Source: Tretioscincus oriximinensis
Lineage: Eukaryota > Chordata > Lepidosauria > Squamata > Gymnophthalmidae
DNA: 64,000 nucleotides
Direction: 5' to 3'
Assembly (NCBI GenBank): GCA_022410635.1
Contig: JAJVDF010000019.1
Coordinates: 2,762,271-2,826,270, forward strand
Shown here: positions 46,507 to 57,396 of the stretch, one piece after another
Layout: each line of letters starts with the position of its first letter
Numbering within the stretch: the first letter of the stretch is position 1
Program-made: the position numbers and the translations under genes
Notes under the pieces: model-generated
Database searches by the model: none
What the model was told of the DNA's origin: nothing
What the model saw: the letters and a program-made list of their open reading frames with translations, nothing else

Positions 46507-46714
46507 CAGGGTGCTTCAAAAATGTATACACACTGTGAACTTCCATAGAAAATTTATTTACTGTTCTACTGTTCTACAAAGTTAAATTTCAGGAAATTAG
46601 AAAGCTTAAAGTCCAATGTAAATAAACGTAAATAACAAATGTTAATATGTTCAAATTGGTGACCTGCAGCTCGTATGGAAGTTCAAAGTGTGTATACATT
46701 TTTGAAGCACCCTG
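46507..46714. mobile_element. Mariner-type MITE with near-identical 40-bp terminal inverted repeats
   Basis: The left repeat 46507-46546 starts CAGGGTGCTTCAAAAATG. The right repeat 46675-46714 is its reverse complement with one mismatch in 40. Both ends are flanked by TA (46505-46506 and 46715-46716), the duplication made by Tc1/mariner transposases. The 128-bp interior has no coding capacity, so it needed a transposase in trans. The near-identity of the ends suggests recent activity or a recent arrival. Confidence 0.93.
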
Positions 46715-46889
46715 TATTTGTGATCACTGACCAAATAACTTTTAATCTAATAATTTTATAATACTTAAAACTCAAACCATTTTTTTNAAAAAAAATCACT
46801 GCAAGCTTAAAAATAAATATAAGGCAGAACTAGAACAGTAGGCGAAGCATGAAGATTTCTCACTGCATTGAAAACCAATCTCAAAAGTC

Positions 46890-47655
46890 CAAGGCTGCAG
46901 TCGCATTGGACCTTTTAAAACGGAAATGGAATNGAAAACGGAACTGAGGGTTACAAAGTGAAAACAAAGTGAGGGGAAAAATGCAGCTAAATCTACCTCA
47001 GGATCNACTCCAGGTTTTGGTCCCCATTTTAGATTTGAGTACAGTAGTGAGTTCACAATTTGAGGATAAAAGCAGGGGTTTGTGCCGGAGTAGGAAGCAT
47101 GGGTGGCAGCCAGGATCGGGGGGTAGGGTGGGAGCATCCTTGGGCAACTTTCATCTCTTCTCCATCCTCCTTCTCCCTCCATCTCTGCTCTCCGTCCTTC
47201 TCTCTCTCCTTTCCTTCCATCTTACTTTCCACCCAGCCTTCCTTTGCTCTCAGTGACTGATCGCTGTTGAGACAGACAGACAGAGGCTTGCAGTTACCAA
47301 TGTCCCTTTCCTCTCTCTATCCCAAGCTGCAGAGCTATGCTGGGGAAAGAGGTCCACCAGGCTTGAAGAATCTGTTTTTCAGAGGAGGGAGGGAAGTAGC
47401 TGGGCAAGGAGGGAATTCCAAACAAAAGAGCCACTCACTCTGATCTGCTGTGTTGTCAAAGTTCAAGTGGCGCAAATTACAAAAATCAACAGCAACAACG
47501 CAGTTTTACCAAGAACCGCATAGCAGAAACATGTGGTGTGAGTTTAAAGCGACGCNGCAGCATTTCCTAGCCTGGTTTATGGTAACACAATCCGAATGGT
47601 GGACTTTGGATTCGGAGTTGTGTGCGAGTTAACAGGCAATGCGTTTNCTGCCCAA
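46890..47655. mobile_element. Family C inverted-repeat DNA element (C1)
   Basis: The left end GGCTGCAGTCGCATTGGACC and the right end, complement of GGCAATGCGTTTNCTGCCC, are inverted relatives (GCTGCARNCGCATTG type). A GGAGGGAATTCCAAACAAAA block and a GCAAATTACAAAAAT...CAGCAACAACGCAGTTTTAC stretch are shared with C2 at 53869-54345 in reverse orientation. It contains a long pyrimidine tract (about 47153-47250). There is no transposase frame. Confidence 0.75.
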
Positions 47656-47954
47656 GTTTGTTATCAGCAGGTCATGGAAACCTAGATAAGGAACAATGGA
47701 TATCATATTTAGTATTGGGGGAGGGGGAAAGCGTATATTGTAGAATTTTTATAATGGTTTCTTACAATTTTTAAAAAAATGCAGAATAATTTCCTGTAAA
47801 GAACTGAACCTAAATATTCAGTGATCGGGTGCATACAGGTGCAATATTTTAAGTTGCACTATTATTACATTGCTATGATGGCATTGTCACACATATCCAC
47901 ATGGATCCCACTGTGGAAGTAGATGTGTTTAAGAAAGTGATCCCATTGAAGAGG
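47656..47954. other. Unassigned stretch
   Basis: No gene or repeat identified. Confidence 0.35.
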
Positions 47955-48048
47955 TAAAAGTGTCTATGAAAGCTCATGCCACCTATCTTTCGCCTTTTAG
48001 TCTCCAAGTGCTATAACTCCCCTTGCTGGACTTTCCACCATAACTGTG
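47955..48048 (-). mobile_element. Penelope terminal-repeat fragment
   Basis: GTGTCTATGAAAGCTCATGC, CACCTATCTTTCGCCTTTTA, GTCTCCAAGTGCTATAACTC and CCCTTGCTGGACTTTCC match the reverse complement of the terminal repeat at 26605-26715. Confidence 0.75.
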
Positions 48049-50297
48049 AAACTTGCAAAAGAGTTTTTTCTATTATAGCAAAAGGGACTCATCAGTCTCG
48101 ATTCTGCTGCAGTTGCATGGGCAGCGCCTCAAATGCTAACCATGAATGCATGCATGGTGCTTATCATTTGTTATAGCCTGCTGTGGGATGGTTTATCACA
48201 GAAACAAGCGCCAGAGTGTGCTCAACTGTCTGGACGGCAAGATATAATTATGGAATTACTTTATTCTGAATATTGCACTGTTTTCAGTTGCTGTCTGGAT
48301 GCAGCTTTAGTATCATTGCAAGAAAAAAAAACAGTAAACATAATAGTCATTATTTAATCTTTAAAAGTCCAGTTACTCCTATATCCTGTTTCAATTGGAA
48401 AGATGAGCTGCATGAAATCATTTCCGATTTCTGTTTTATCACATGTGATCAGTCTCTGGCATCAGATTCTAAGCATTTCCTCCACTGGTGCTGCTGACAG
48501 TATTACATTCAATTTTATATTAGCAACTTTCATTAGCAATGGTAGAGACTATTCTTAATGTCCACAGTCACCTGATCAAGTTATCTACAACTACTGTACA
48601 TATATTGAGCGTTGTAGTAAATGAATTCCTTTTCCTGAATCACTCATTTTCTTCTCACATTTCTTTCTGTCTGTAGGTTTGATTGCTCAGCTTTAAACAA
48701 TGTATTATTTTACATTCATATTCTTTCCAATCCAAACCCCATCATCCTTCAAAGACTGAGCCTTCAAATATGAATAAATGAAGCTTTTTCTTTGTTAGGC
48801 ATTCACTGAATGAACTCGATCCAGGCTGGCCATCTAGCCTATCTCTTCCAGAGATGATATGCTTTTTGAGGGTTCTTTTAGTAACAAAATTTAACCAAAA
48901 CACATAATCAGGATAAACACAAATCATTCACATTTCCTGTTTGATTGCAGACTAAAATGTGTGAAAATTCCTTAGTGATTCGTAACAATTACAATGTAAA
49001 AGGTTGTAAATGAATCATCTGAAGGCACAGCTTTAATGATGATTTTCACTAAGCTATTATTCATGGTATCAGGGTGTGTGTGTGTTTCTTAAAGCAATTC
49101 TCAACTCATCCTAAATTAAATCTCTTGTGAGAGACAGAAGCCTAATTGCTCATTAAAATGAGAATGTCAAAAAGAAAATAAACAGGACAAGCATTTGTCT
49201 GGTTTTGTTTTTTGTTCCTATTCCTGTTTTTTTATGTTGAACCGCTTAGTTTATAAATTCCACACTTATGTCAAAGAATCTACAGGCATATTCTGAATCA
49301 TAGAGGCTTTTTTCCTAAGCTTATTTCTAAATTGGAAATAAAGACATTTAAAAGCTGCAGAAAAGTATGGGCTTAATGTTTCATTAATTTTCTTATTGCT
49401 TGTTAATACCAACANGTGTGATACCACACATTTAGATCATAGGTAGGCTTATAAATTACTAAATATATTAAAAGGTATTAGATGATATTAAAGATCGCCA
49501 GTTTGGAGCATGAAAATTAAAGAAATTGGATTTCTAAGTAAAACTGCAAACCCTGTCGTGGATTTATAATGCAGTCCTTACAGTTGCAGTAAGAACAGTA
49601 AGCTTTGCACACAGCTCTGCAAAATACATAACTATCTGAAGTTGATAAATTTGGCTGTGTTCATATGCAATTAAAGAATCAAAACTTCTGAGATGTCTTA
49701 TTTGTAAGTGGGAATATTCACATGGCAATCCTGCAGCCATCCTACAGTTATCTAGGGTTATCATGAAAAACAAAACAACAACAAGCAGGATAGGAATGCT
49801 GCATATTTCATGGNTATGTAAAATAGGAAGTTTTAACAGGTACTGCAAGCATTATAAGTTGCACCTGCTAAAACTNCTTTTTAAAAACATTAAAAATGCA
49901 GAACTCCTACTCTTTCTGTGTGTTTTCCTGGTAACCTTACAGCTACCAAAGTCAAGTGTAACTTCACAACACCAAAGGTACACAACAGTGAGAGAACTTA
50001 GGTATATTGTATTTTCAATATCTTTTATTGTATTTTGTTTTAAATCATACCTTGGGTGAAGGATTTGGAGGGGGGGATCAGATACATAAATAAAAATAAA
50101 ATGTGGCACCTGGATAGGTTTTCTATAGCCTTGATATCTTATTGCTGCTTCTAACCTTGAATCCAAGAGGATTAGAACCTGAAATGGGAGCAGTAGGCAA
50201 TTATGATATTTTATGTAACAGGGCCCAACATTTTATGAGATAGGGCCTAGCCTAGTGTCATTCCACACTCAAATCTATTGAAACATAAGATAATAAT
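48049..50297. other. Long AT-rich, repeat-poor stretch
   Basis: No coding frame with a domain, tRNA or known repeat was recognised. A GTCTGGATGCAGC string near 48290-48302 echoes those near 7560 and 31488. Confidence 0.4.
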
Positions 50298-50425
50298 GGA
50301 TTTTAGAGAAATAGCTGTGTTGGTCTTAGTTCAGAAAGTCCTAAAAGGGAACATGTAGCACTTGGAGACTAACAAAAGAAAGTTAGCTAGCAGGAACTTT
50401 CATAGACACATTTACTTCTTCATAT
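50298..50425 (+). mobile_element. Penelope terminal-repeat fragment
   Basis: GATTTTAGAGAAATAGCTGT, GTTGGTCTTAG, CAGAAAGTCC, TGTAGCACTTGGAGACTAAC, GGAACTTTCATAGACACATT and TACTTCTTCATA follow the terminal repeat in plus orientation. Confidence 0.75.
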
Positions 50426-51626
50426 AATAAGATAAGAAGACACCCTACTGAGCTTGTTCTGAATATCGCTATGAAATTNCAGGCAGTTTATTTGGCTAAC
50501 TCTGTGACTCAAATGTCCTCCGGGCAAGAAAGTCACACACAGCCATTAATGAAGAGGAATATCACAATTCAATTGCTTTGGGGAGAAAGCATTGCTTTCC
50601 TTGGTCTTTCTAGGAGCTTCCATGAAGAAGACTTCAACTGCTCCATGGAGGAGGAAGTGTAAATTTCCAAATCTAAAGATCTGCAGGGGATCCATTTTTT
50701 ACTTTGATTATAATATTTTCCAGGCCAGTTTTCTAGACTTGTTTTCTTAATGAAGATGGGAGAGTAGTTTCTGGAAGTTGACCAGCTTCTATACAAGGAG
50801 ATGGATAACATTCTCAAAACTCCAGAAGCCCTTCAAAGACATTAAACAGAAGAAGGTGCGGTTTCTGCTTATGTTGATTCAGGTTGTCCAGTGTGTGGCT
50901 ACTAAGGCCATGGTTAATGCCTCACTTTTCATGAGGAATGGGGTTATTTCTTGATTCCTGAGCCAGTTTTGACTTGAGCTCCATTTGCACAGAGACAAAT
51001 AAACAAAAAATAATTCAGAAGTATCCCCAAATGCAGTGTGGCTCTCGTGTACTTACCCCATCTATAACCCCATTTTTTTCAATCAGCAAGGTTCATGAGA
51101 TGAGGACTTCCAAAATCATGTTCACAGTCAATTGTGAGTATTTCAGAAGGTATTTTTTTNACTCTCTGTCAACAAACACTCTGTCTTCTTACACTCTAAA
51201 TTTTCAGTTATATCTCATTAAAATTATATGAGAGGGCAAGATTATGCATGTATCCCTTGGGTGTACAGTGAAGAAACAAAAGCCTTGTATTCTTTTTAGT
51301 GAAACATTCTGGTTTTGATGAAGTAACTAGGGGTTTTGTTTGTTTGTTTGCTTTATTTGTTTTTTTGGGGAAAATGGTAACTTGACAGTTACCATTGTAC
51401 TGGTAACCTTTCATATAAAGTATTGTCATAATAAAACCAGTGATTAATTCCTTAAGCAATAGTTATGAATTACTGAAATTCCAGCTTGATTATCAGTAAT
51501 CTCTTGTAGGTACTTACACACACTCATTCTACATTGATAGGGGAAATAGGGTGAAAAAAATCTCAAAGAGATCAAAGTGGAGTTCTGCATCCTAGGTATG
51601 CAAGACTAAGGAGGTGGTAATTATAA
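50426..51626. other. No gene or repeat recognised
   Basis: Moderately AT-rich. Opposing frames around 50471-50817 have no recognisable domain. Confidence 0.35.
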
Positions 51627-51669
51627 CAACAACAACAACAATAATAATAACAATAATAACAATAATAAT
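51627..51669. repeat. (CAA)n/(AAT)n microsatellite
   Basis: CAACAACAACAACAATAATA followed by mixed ACA/ATA units. Confidence 0.9.
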
Positions 51670-51740
51670 TAACTACAGCCCACAGTTTTCCAGGCTGTTT
51701 TCTCTCTCGTAGTCGTAAAGGGCATGAAACATATCATAAT

Positions 51741-52150
51741 TTTTTTTTGAATTTTTTTATTTAAACACAACAACCATACAAATAACAAAACACATAAAAA
51801 ATCCAGAAAAAAGATACACAAACCTTTACAAACACATACCACAATAAACATAATAAACATAAATCATAAACATCCATACAACCTAATATATAAATTGAGA
51901 TACACTTTCATAGTCCTATGTCTTTTGCACATAATCTTCAAACAACCTACCATATCCTTTCTGCCAGTAGATCATGCCTATCCTTCCCTTTATTAACCAA
52001 TCATCTAATTCCATCATATCTCTTAATTAATTTGACTTGCTCATATAATGCTATTTTATTTTCTAAATTGTTTGATTACAGCTTAACAGTTTCTNCCAGT
52101 TTCTTAGTCATTAAGATATCAGTAATCAATTCTACTTAGTGTACATGATA
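51741..52150 (-). mobile_element. Possible retroelement 3' UTR with poly-A tail, minus strand
   Basis: On the minus strand the segment ends GTTTAAATAAAAAAATTC followed by a run of A, meaning a polyadenylation signal and tail as in L1-type 3' ends. The body is AT-rich and carries no coding remnant. The family and the 5' boundary are uncertain. Confidence 0.35.
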
Positions 52151-52160
52151 ACAAGCAAAN

Positions 52161-52461
52161 TTTTTTTAACCAAAACAGAAGTTTAAACTCAGTCTAGGAA
52201 ATTAAACAGGATGTTTTTGACTCTAACTGAAGGTTAGTCTCAGTCTAGTAAGTCATACAGGAAAGCTATATTGTTCCAAAGTCCAGGAACCAAGTCGTGA
52301 AATGACTGCAACCTAACAGTAGCAGAACTTGTCAGGGAGAAGACCAAAAAAGCTTTATTTGCAGACTGTAAATTCCTAACTGGCACATGCCAGGATAGTT
52401 TTGCAGCCAGGTGGTCTGGTGTGCTTGATTTGGCCAGCACTAGATTTTTCTTGCTTGACAA
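52161..52461 (-). pseudogene. LINE ORF2 C-terminal remnant
   Basis: The minus frame 52240-52461 reads STPDHLAAKLSWHVPVRNLQ, SANKAFLVF, VRLQSFHDLVPGLWNNI. This fits the conserved C-terminal pattern of several LINE reverse-transcriptase proteins (a VPxRxLRSA..xLLV block, then a RxxxF..xxPxLWNxL block). It ends LLYDLLD-like before a stop. An A run on the minus strand at about 52161-52167 may be the tail. The clade cannot be fixed from this short piece. Confidence 0.55.
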
Positions 52462-52972
52462 TGAAAAATTGTTAAATTACATTCTGTTACTTACCTTTTT
52501 AATTCTGAAGGAGCAAGGATGATATTGAAGGAGACAAAAATACAAGATTCTGAGAGATCGGGANTATGTCACAAGGAGAACAGGTCTGTTTGTCAAAAAA
52601 AGTCTTCATCTGAAAAACTGCTGTCTAGAAGTTTATCTTACTAGAGTGGGAAAGTCTTTACAAACAGAAAATTTCTTTTCATATTAACTTCAAAATTCAC
52701 GTTCAGGAACTTTCATCCTAGATTAGTGGTAGTAAAGACTTGAGTCCTAAGAACTCCAAATGTCACCTTATCTGTCTGTCATTGATACTGTTCATTTCCA
52801 CTTCTGGTCTTGGCCACATCGAGTGGTGAGTTTTATAAAGCTTTAGACTTTTGTGTTTTGCATCATTTGAAGCAATGCAGAAAACAGTCTTCATTTTCCT
52901 TTTGCATTCTAGGATTACACTAAAGAGAAAGAAAATTCTTAGTATAAAGTTATTTTGTTCAAGACAAAGGAA
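52462..52972. other. No gene or repeat recognised
   Basis: AT-rich flank. Confidence 0.35.
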
Positions 52973-53170
52973 GTTGATTTTAGAGAAATAGCCGTGTTAG
53001 TCTAGTAGAAAGTCCAGCAAAGGGGCTAGTAGCACTTAGAAACTAATAGGAGAAAAATGGGTGGCATAAACTTTNGTAGACACNTCTACTTCTTCAGATG
53101 CTCAGCGAAAGCTTATGCCACCCACTTTTCTCTTGTTAGAGTCTAAGTGCTACAAACCCCTTTGCTGGAT
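52973..53170. mobile_element. Penelope terminal repeat folded back on itself
   Basis: Plus-oriented copy 52973-53105 (GATTTTAGAGAAATAGCCGT, CCAGCAAAGGGGCTAGTAGC, GGTGGCATAAACTTT, CTACTTCTTCAGATGCTC) is followed at once by an inverted partial copy 53106-53170 (GAAAGCTTATGCCACCCACT, TAAGTGCTACAAACCCCTTT, GCTGG). The two arms pair over about 60 bases. Inverted terminal-repeat arrangements are characteristic of Penelope-like elements. Confidence 0.85.
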
Positions 53171-53804
53171 AAAGGAAATTGGTTTGCATTAGGTAACATA
53201 AAGCCATATTTTCCTTTTTTTGGCCCACTTGGAAAGACAGGGGGTGAGGATTCATACAGGTCCAGGACTTAAAATGTGGTCAACTTGTACTGGTTTCACT
53301 CCTTTTCCATTTACTCCATATGGTCACATGTTGGGCTGGCAATTACATAAAGTTTCAGGGAATTTCTCCCCCCCCCCCCCCCCCCCCGGAAGAAAAAGTG
53401 AAGAAATCCTACGTAGATTATCTCAGCTCTGACTTTACTTTAAATCAGGCATGTTGGCACAGAGCATAAGAACGCAGCAGTGGGAAGAGACTGTTGCAGT
53501 CTCCATTGGCACCATGGTGGGCGATGTTAGGGATGGCACTGGGCTTGCTATAAGCCACAACATCCACAGCCATCACTCCGACCTTAATCCTTTCACTGAA
53601 CAGTTGATACTGTCTGATGTGAGAATACCATACTGAGACCGTGACTAGCTCAACAGAGCTACCCCTTCCAAGACCTCCATTGTTCAGGAGAAGGTCAATG
53701 GAGGGATCTACCCTGTTTACTCCTAGCTCTCAAGCATCATCTGATATGTCAGAACGTAATGTTCTGACATCTGGGAGCAACTTCGCTTAAAGTGAATGAG
53801 GACA
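53171..53804. other. Unassigned stretch with poly-C run, an unexplained frame and a palindrome
   Basis: It contains (C)20 at 53368-53387 and a 61-codon frame at 53451-53636 (with VGDVRDGTGLAISHNIHSHH) that I do not recognise. There is also a perfect inverted repeat ATGTCAGAAC/GTTCTGACAT at 53746-53770. Moderately CpG-rich for this window, it may be part of an unidentified retroelement. Confidence 0.35.
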
Positions 53805-54545
53805 AGGATGAAGAGGAGGTTTTTATATCCTGCTTTTCTCACTCAAAGAGACTCAAAAGCTGCAAACGCATTGCCCCTTAACGCAGGTAGGACTGTGAAG
53901 CCAAAGCCCATATTTCTCACTGTTTTACCATAAAAAAAGGCTTGGAAGTGCTGCAGTGTCACTCTAAACACACATCACAGGTTTCTGGTTTGCAGTTCCT
54001 GGTGAAATTGCATTGTTGCTGCTCCTTTTTGTAATTCGCACCACTTGCACACTGACGACGGAAGATCAGGCAACAAAAAGCGAGCGAGACAGTGGGGGCT
54101 GGGGGCTCTTTTGTTTGGCATTCCCTCCAGGCTCAACAGCTTACCTCCCTACTCTGGAAAAACAGGTTCTTCCACTTACTGTAGCACATTGAAAGAGAGT
54201 CATTGAGCACTCTCAGCTCACCGCAATCCAGGCGCAAAGTTGGAATGAATGCTCAGGTAAAATTAAGCCCTCACTTTGCTTTCATTGTGGAATGATTAAA
54301 AGGAATGGGAAACAGATTTTAAGTTCTAATGGGAATGTAGCCATTGATGCTTACAAGCTATTTTTTGCCCAAAGACTTACATTCTATCTTCCCCTTCATG
54401 TTGAGATGATGGTACCTGTTCATCTACTTGTGACTGCACACTTTCAAGCAGCTAGGTTGGCTGTAGCTATGGCCAGTAGAGGGTACTGCCCTTTTCCACA
54501 CAGACACATGGACCTCAAATGAACAACCTCTCTGTTGAAAGGTCT
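53805..54545 (-). mobile_element. tRNA-SINE split in two by a family C element
   Basis: The left piece 53805-53868 (GAGGAGGTTTTTATATCCTG, CTTTTCTCACTCAAAGAGAC) is the SINE 3' end. The right piece 54346-54545 (GCTTACAAGCTATTTTTTGC, CTTACATTCTATCTTCCCCT, ACACATGGACCTCAAATGAA) is the body and degraded head. They are contiguous in the other SINE copies. The 53869-54345 segment separates them. Confidence 0.72.
53869..54345 (-). mobile_element. Family C inverted-repeat DNA element (C2), nested in a SINE
   Basis: The edge reading GCTGCAAACGCATTGCCCCT matches the C1 end. Internal CTGCAGTGTCACTCTAAACA, CAGTTCCTGGTGAAATTGCA, TTTTGTTTGGCATTCCCTCC and CACTTTGCTTTCATTGTGG are reverse-complement relatives of blocks in C1. 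The far end is worn, so its boundary is approximate. There is no coding capacity. Confidence 0.65.
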
Positions 54546-54839
54546 GTTTTTTTTAAAAAAGAATGAAATGACTTCTGCTTGCTCCTTGTATATCGTCAGT
54601 ATCTTATTTCAAATTCTACTGGTATTCCAGCCCAGAAGCAGACAGAAAGTTATTTTGGGGCCTTTTAATCTGGAATACAAAACACATCAGTGTTAGATAA
54701 AGGGGATGGAACTTTTTGAGTCTGCACCAGCATATGGACAAAAAAAAACCCTATAGTTTGGAGATACCATCCGGACTGAATGCAAATGCAGAAGGGAACA
54801 CCATGCAAAGTAGTTTCGAAAACTGAAAAGGCAAGGAAA

Positions 54840-55065
54840 ATAGCTGATTAATGTGGATCTAATTGGAGTATTGATACTACCTCTGGGCTGGAGTGATGGA
54901 CAAGTTTCTTCTAAAAACCCTTTTGCAGGGAGTTGAGAGCAAGAAAAGGTTTTGCCTCCTTCTGCTTGTGATGTCCAGAAGCAATTGGTGAGCCACACTG
55001 TGAGACAGAATGACAGCGGCAGCCTGATTCAGCATGACTCCTCTTATGTTCATGTATGCTATGTT
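54840..55065 (+). mobile_element. CR1 LINE 3' UTR fragment
   Basis: ACTACCTCTGGGCTGGAGTG, CCTTTTGCAGGGAGTTGAGA, GGTGAGCCACACTGTGAGAC, GCAGCCTGATTCAGCATGAC and CTCTTATGTTCATG follow the CR1 3' UTR. A short deletion removes the GGACTAGATGGGC block. Confidence 0.82.
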
Positions 55066-55973
55066 TTTATATACTTTTTAGATGCATTGGAAAGAAACCA
55101 CATTTTTCCAAGACTACAAAATTTCTCAACCCACCCCATCATTCTGTTTAAGCACATGGTCATGTCTTTTTCTTTTTTGCCTTTCTTTTTGAAATAGAGG
55201 GGGCAGGGGAATGCTGTAACTTCACAAAAGCCGGTAAAAAGCATTTCAGTCTTTTATTACTTGCAAACTGCCAGAACAGTTTCAGAGCAATAGCAATCAT
55301 TGTTCAGAATAAGAGATGTATACAGATAGAGTTTTAGAAATAGTCCCATTATTCCTGCTTTTCCAGTAGCACTGCTGAATGCATATTTGAAAACACAGTT
55401 ACTGAGAGTATGGCTAGGAGTGGGGTCCGACTTCCTGAAAACTACCCTAGCAATAATATGCTTATTATGGAACACAAAGTCCTTTAAAATAATATAAGAG
55501 TTTATTTTATTTGGGGTGGTGCAAAGAGGTTTGAATCCCCCCCCCCCCAGCTTTTGATGATAGATCATTGATATTAAAAAAGGAACAATTGCTCCTGTTG
55601 AGCACAGAAATAAAATATACTATCATGTTAAAAAATTAAAATCAACTCTATGTCCTATTGGGATCCCTAGCTGTTCTTAACCTACAGTATTTGTATCGAT
55701 ACCCTAAATTGGGTGTAGTAGAGTAGCAAATTGATAATCATGTAGATTGTTGGATTTATGTGTGGCCAGAAATGTTCCTAAGTAGCATTCATTTCCTAAA
55801 TACTTTTAAATTGCTAATTGTCCTCAAGGGCATTTCTATTTAGACCCAAAGTTAGCAAAATGTGGATTGATATGACAGAAGGAGAGACACTAGACATTGG
55901 GAGCACTTCAGCCTCAGATTGCAATTGTGGATTTATACAGCTAATTATAGCAATAAGCTCNTAACAGATTAAT
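55066..55973. other. No gene or repeat recognised
   Basis: It includes a (C)11 run at about 55539-55549. AT-rich otherwise. Confidence 0.4.
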
Positions 55974-56106
55974 GCTGTGTTCATACTTATTGGGAGGGAG
56001 TAGGGAGGGGAAGCCTTCTGATGCAGCTCAGAGATGGTCTACAGATGGATCGCAGCTGGAATCATTCACATAGGATTGTCACTCTCATTATTATTATTAT
56101 AGGCTA

Positions 56107-56510
56107 GTGACTGCGTTCTGCCTAGGTTCTGTGTGGATGGGGCCGGCAGCTCTCCTTGTGCTTTTGGAGGTTTTCTGCCTGGAGATCGGGTCTGAGAAAG
56201 GAAGGGGAACATGGACAGATGTCCTGTCAACCTCCCCACCTCCTCCTCAGCAGCCCCCCAAAGCAGGAAACCTCCAAAAGCACAAGGAGGTCTGCTGGCC
56301 CCATCCACACGGAGCCTAGGCAGAAAGCAGCCGTTTGCTTTTTCCTGTCCAGCCTAGGCCCCGTGTGGATAGGACTGGCTGCTCTCCTTGTGCTTTTGGA
56401 GGTTTTATGCTTTGGGGGGCTGCTGAGGAGGAGGTGGGGAGGTTGACANGACGTCTGTCCATGTCCCCCTTCCTTTCTCAGACCCGAACTCCAGGCAGGA
56501 ACCCTCCAAA
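56107..56510. repeat. Nested inverted repeats forming the core of A3
   Basis: CTGCCTAGGTTCTGTGTGGA through TTTTGGAGGTTTTCTGC (56117-56178) pairs with GCAGGAAACCTCCAAAAG through GAGCCTAGGCAG (56266-56331). The whole 56165-56331 segment is in turn inverted at about 56350-56510 (GCCTAGGCC, TGCTCTCCTTGTGCTTTTGG, GGGGGGCTGCTGAGGAGGAG, CAGACCCGAACTCCAGGCAG). As a result both strands give near-identical spurious peptides such as FGGLLRRRWGG. Confidence 0.85.
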
Positions 56511-56701
56511 AGAATGTGGAGGGCTGGCTGGACAGGAAAAGGCTTCTCATGACACACAGAAAGCTCTGCAGCGTTGCTTTGGTTGTCCCCTCCTTTCACT
56601 CAGCCTGCCGACCGGCTCTGTTGGGCTGGTTTGTAGGAGGGCACAGCCAAAGCAACGTGGCAGAGCCAGCTGTGTGTCATGAGAATTCAAGTATACGTGT
56701 G

Positions 56702-57396
56702 TGTTGTGCACAGCCCTGTGTTGCAGGGCTCAGGGGATGAGGACGGTGATGAATTGCAGGACGGCGTCTCTCCCGACCCTGAAGCAGGTAGTGAGGTTAA
56801 TAGGCTGAGCCAAATCCTGGAGGAAAGGAGGGAGACAGCTGGCCTGCGCAGAAGCCGGAGGATGAGAGAAAAACTGGCAGATCTAACGTCAGCCTCTGAC
56901 CGGTCTAGNATATAAGTCTCTTGGAGTTGCAGAACTGTGAGTTTTCAGATAGAGAATCTTGAGGCCAGGATCAAACATCAAGAGCCACTCCCTGCTGGTC
57001 AGCACTCCTGGATGGACCAGCTGTTTCTAATCAAGCTACCAGATTGCAGGAGATGTATATAAGCCAGCTGCTCAAGGCTTCACTTTGCTGGAAGCAATTC
57101 GTCACTTGGTCTCTGAGATAGTGTTTGTTTAGCCTCTGGTACTTGACCCTGGACTGTAACCGGACCTTGTTTGTATCTTGTTCCCAACCGTGTGGTTCCA
57201 CATTTCTGGTATTGGCCTGGCTTGTTTAATGACTACTCTTGAACGTACTCCCTTGAACTCGTTGACCTGATTGTGGGACTGACTGTGNCACAGGGGTTTT
57301 ACAACGTGTCTGTGGACAGCTGTCCCCAGCACGTTAATATTCTGTCTAGTGCTGCTGCCTGGTGGGAGACAGACTAGTCAGCCTTGGTACCCGACA
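56702..57396 (+). mobile_element. Solo LTR, 695 bp, with 5-bp target-site duplication
   Basis: It starts TGTTGTGCACAGCCC and ends GGTACCCGACA (TG...CA). The flanking 5-base duplication GTGTG lies at 56697-56701 and 57397-57401, and the insertion interrupts family A sequence that is continuous elsewhere. A TATA box (GTATATAAGCC) sits at about 57055-57065, roughly 350 bases into the repeat. No internal coding region is attached, so it arose by recombination between two LTRs. A 5-bp duplication fits Gypsy or ERV-type elements. Orientation is inferred from the TATA box. Confidence 0.87.

Noticed and set aside
56065..56915. Several 70-115 residue frames on both strands rich in LLVLLEV and SPPK strings
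   Set aside because: Produced by nested inverted repeats and the LTR; not conserved coding sequence.
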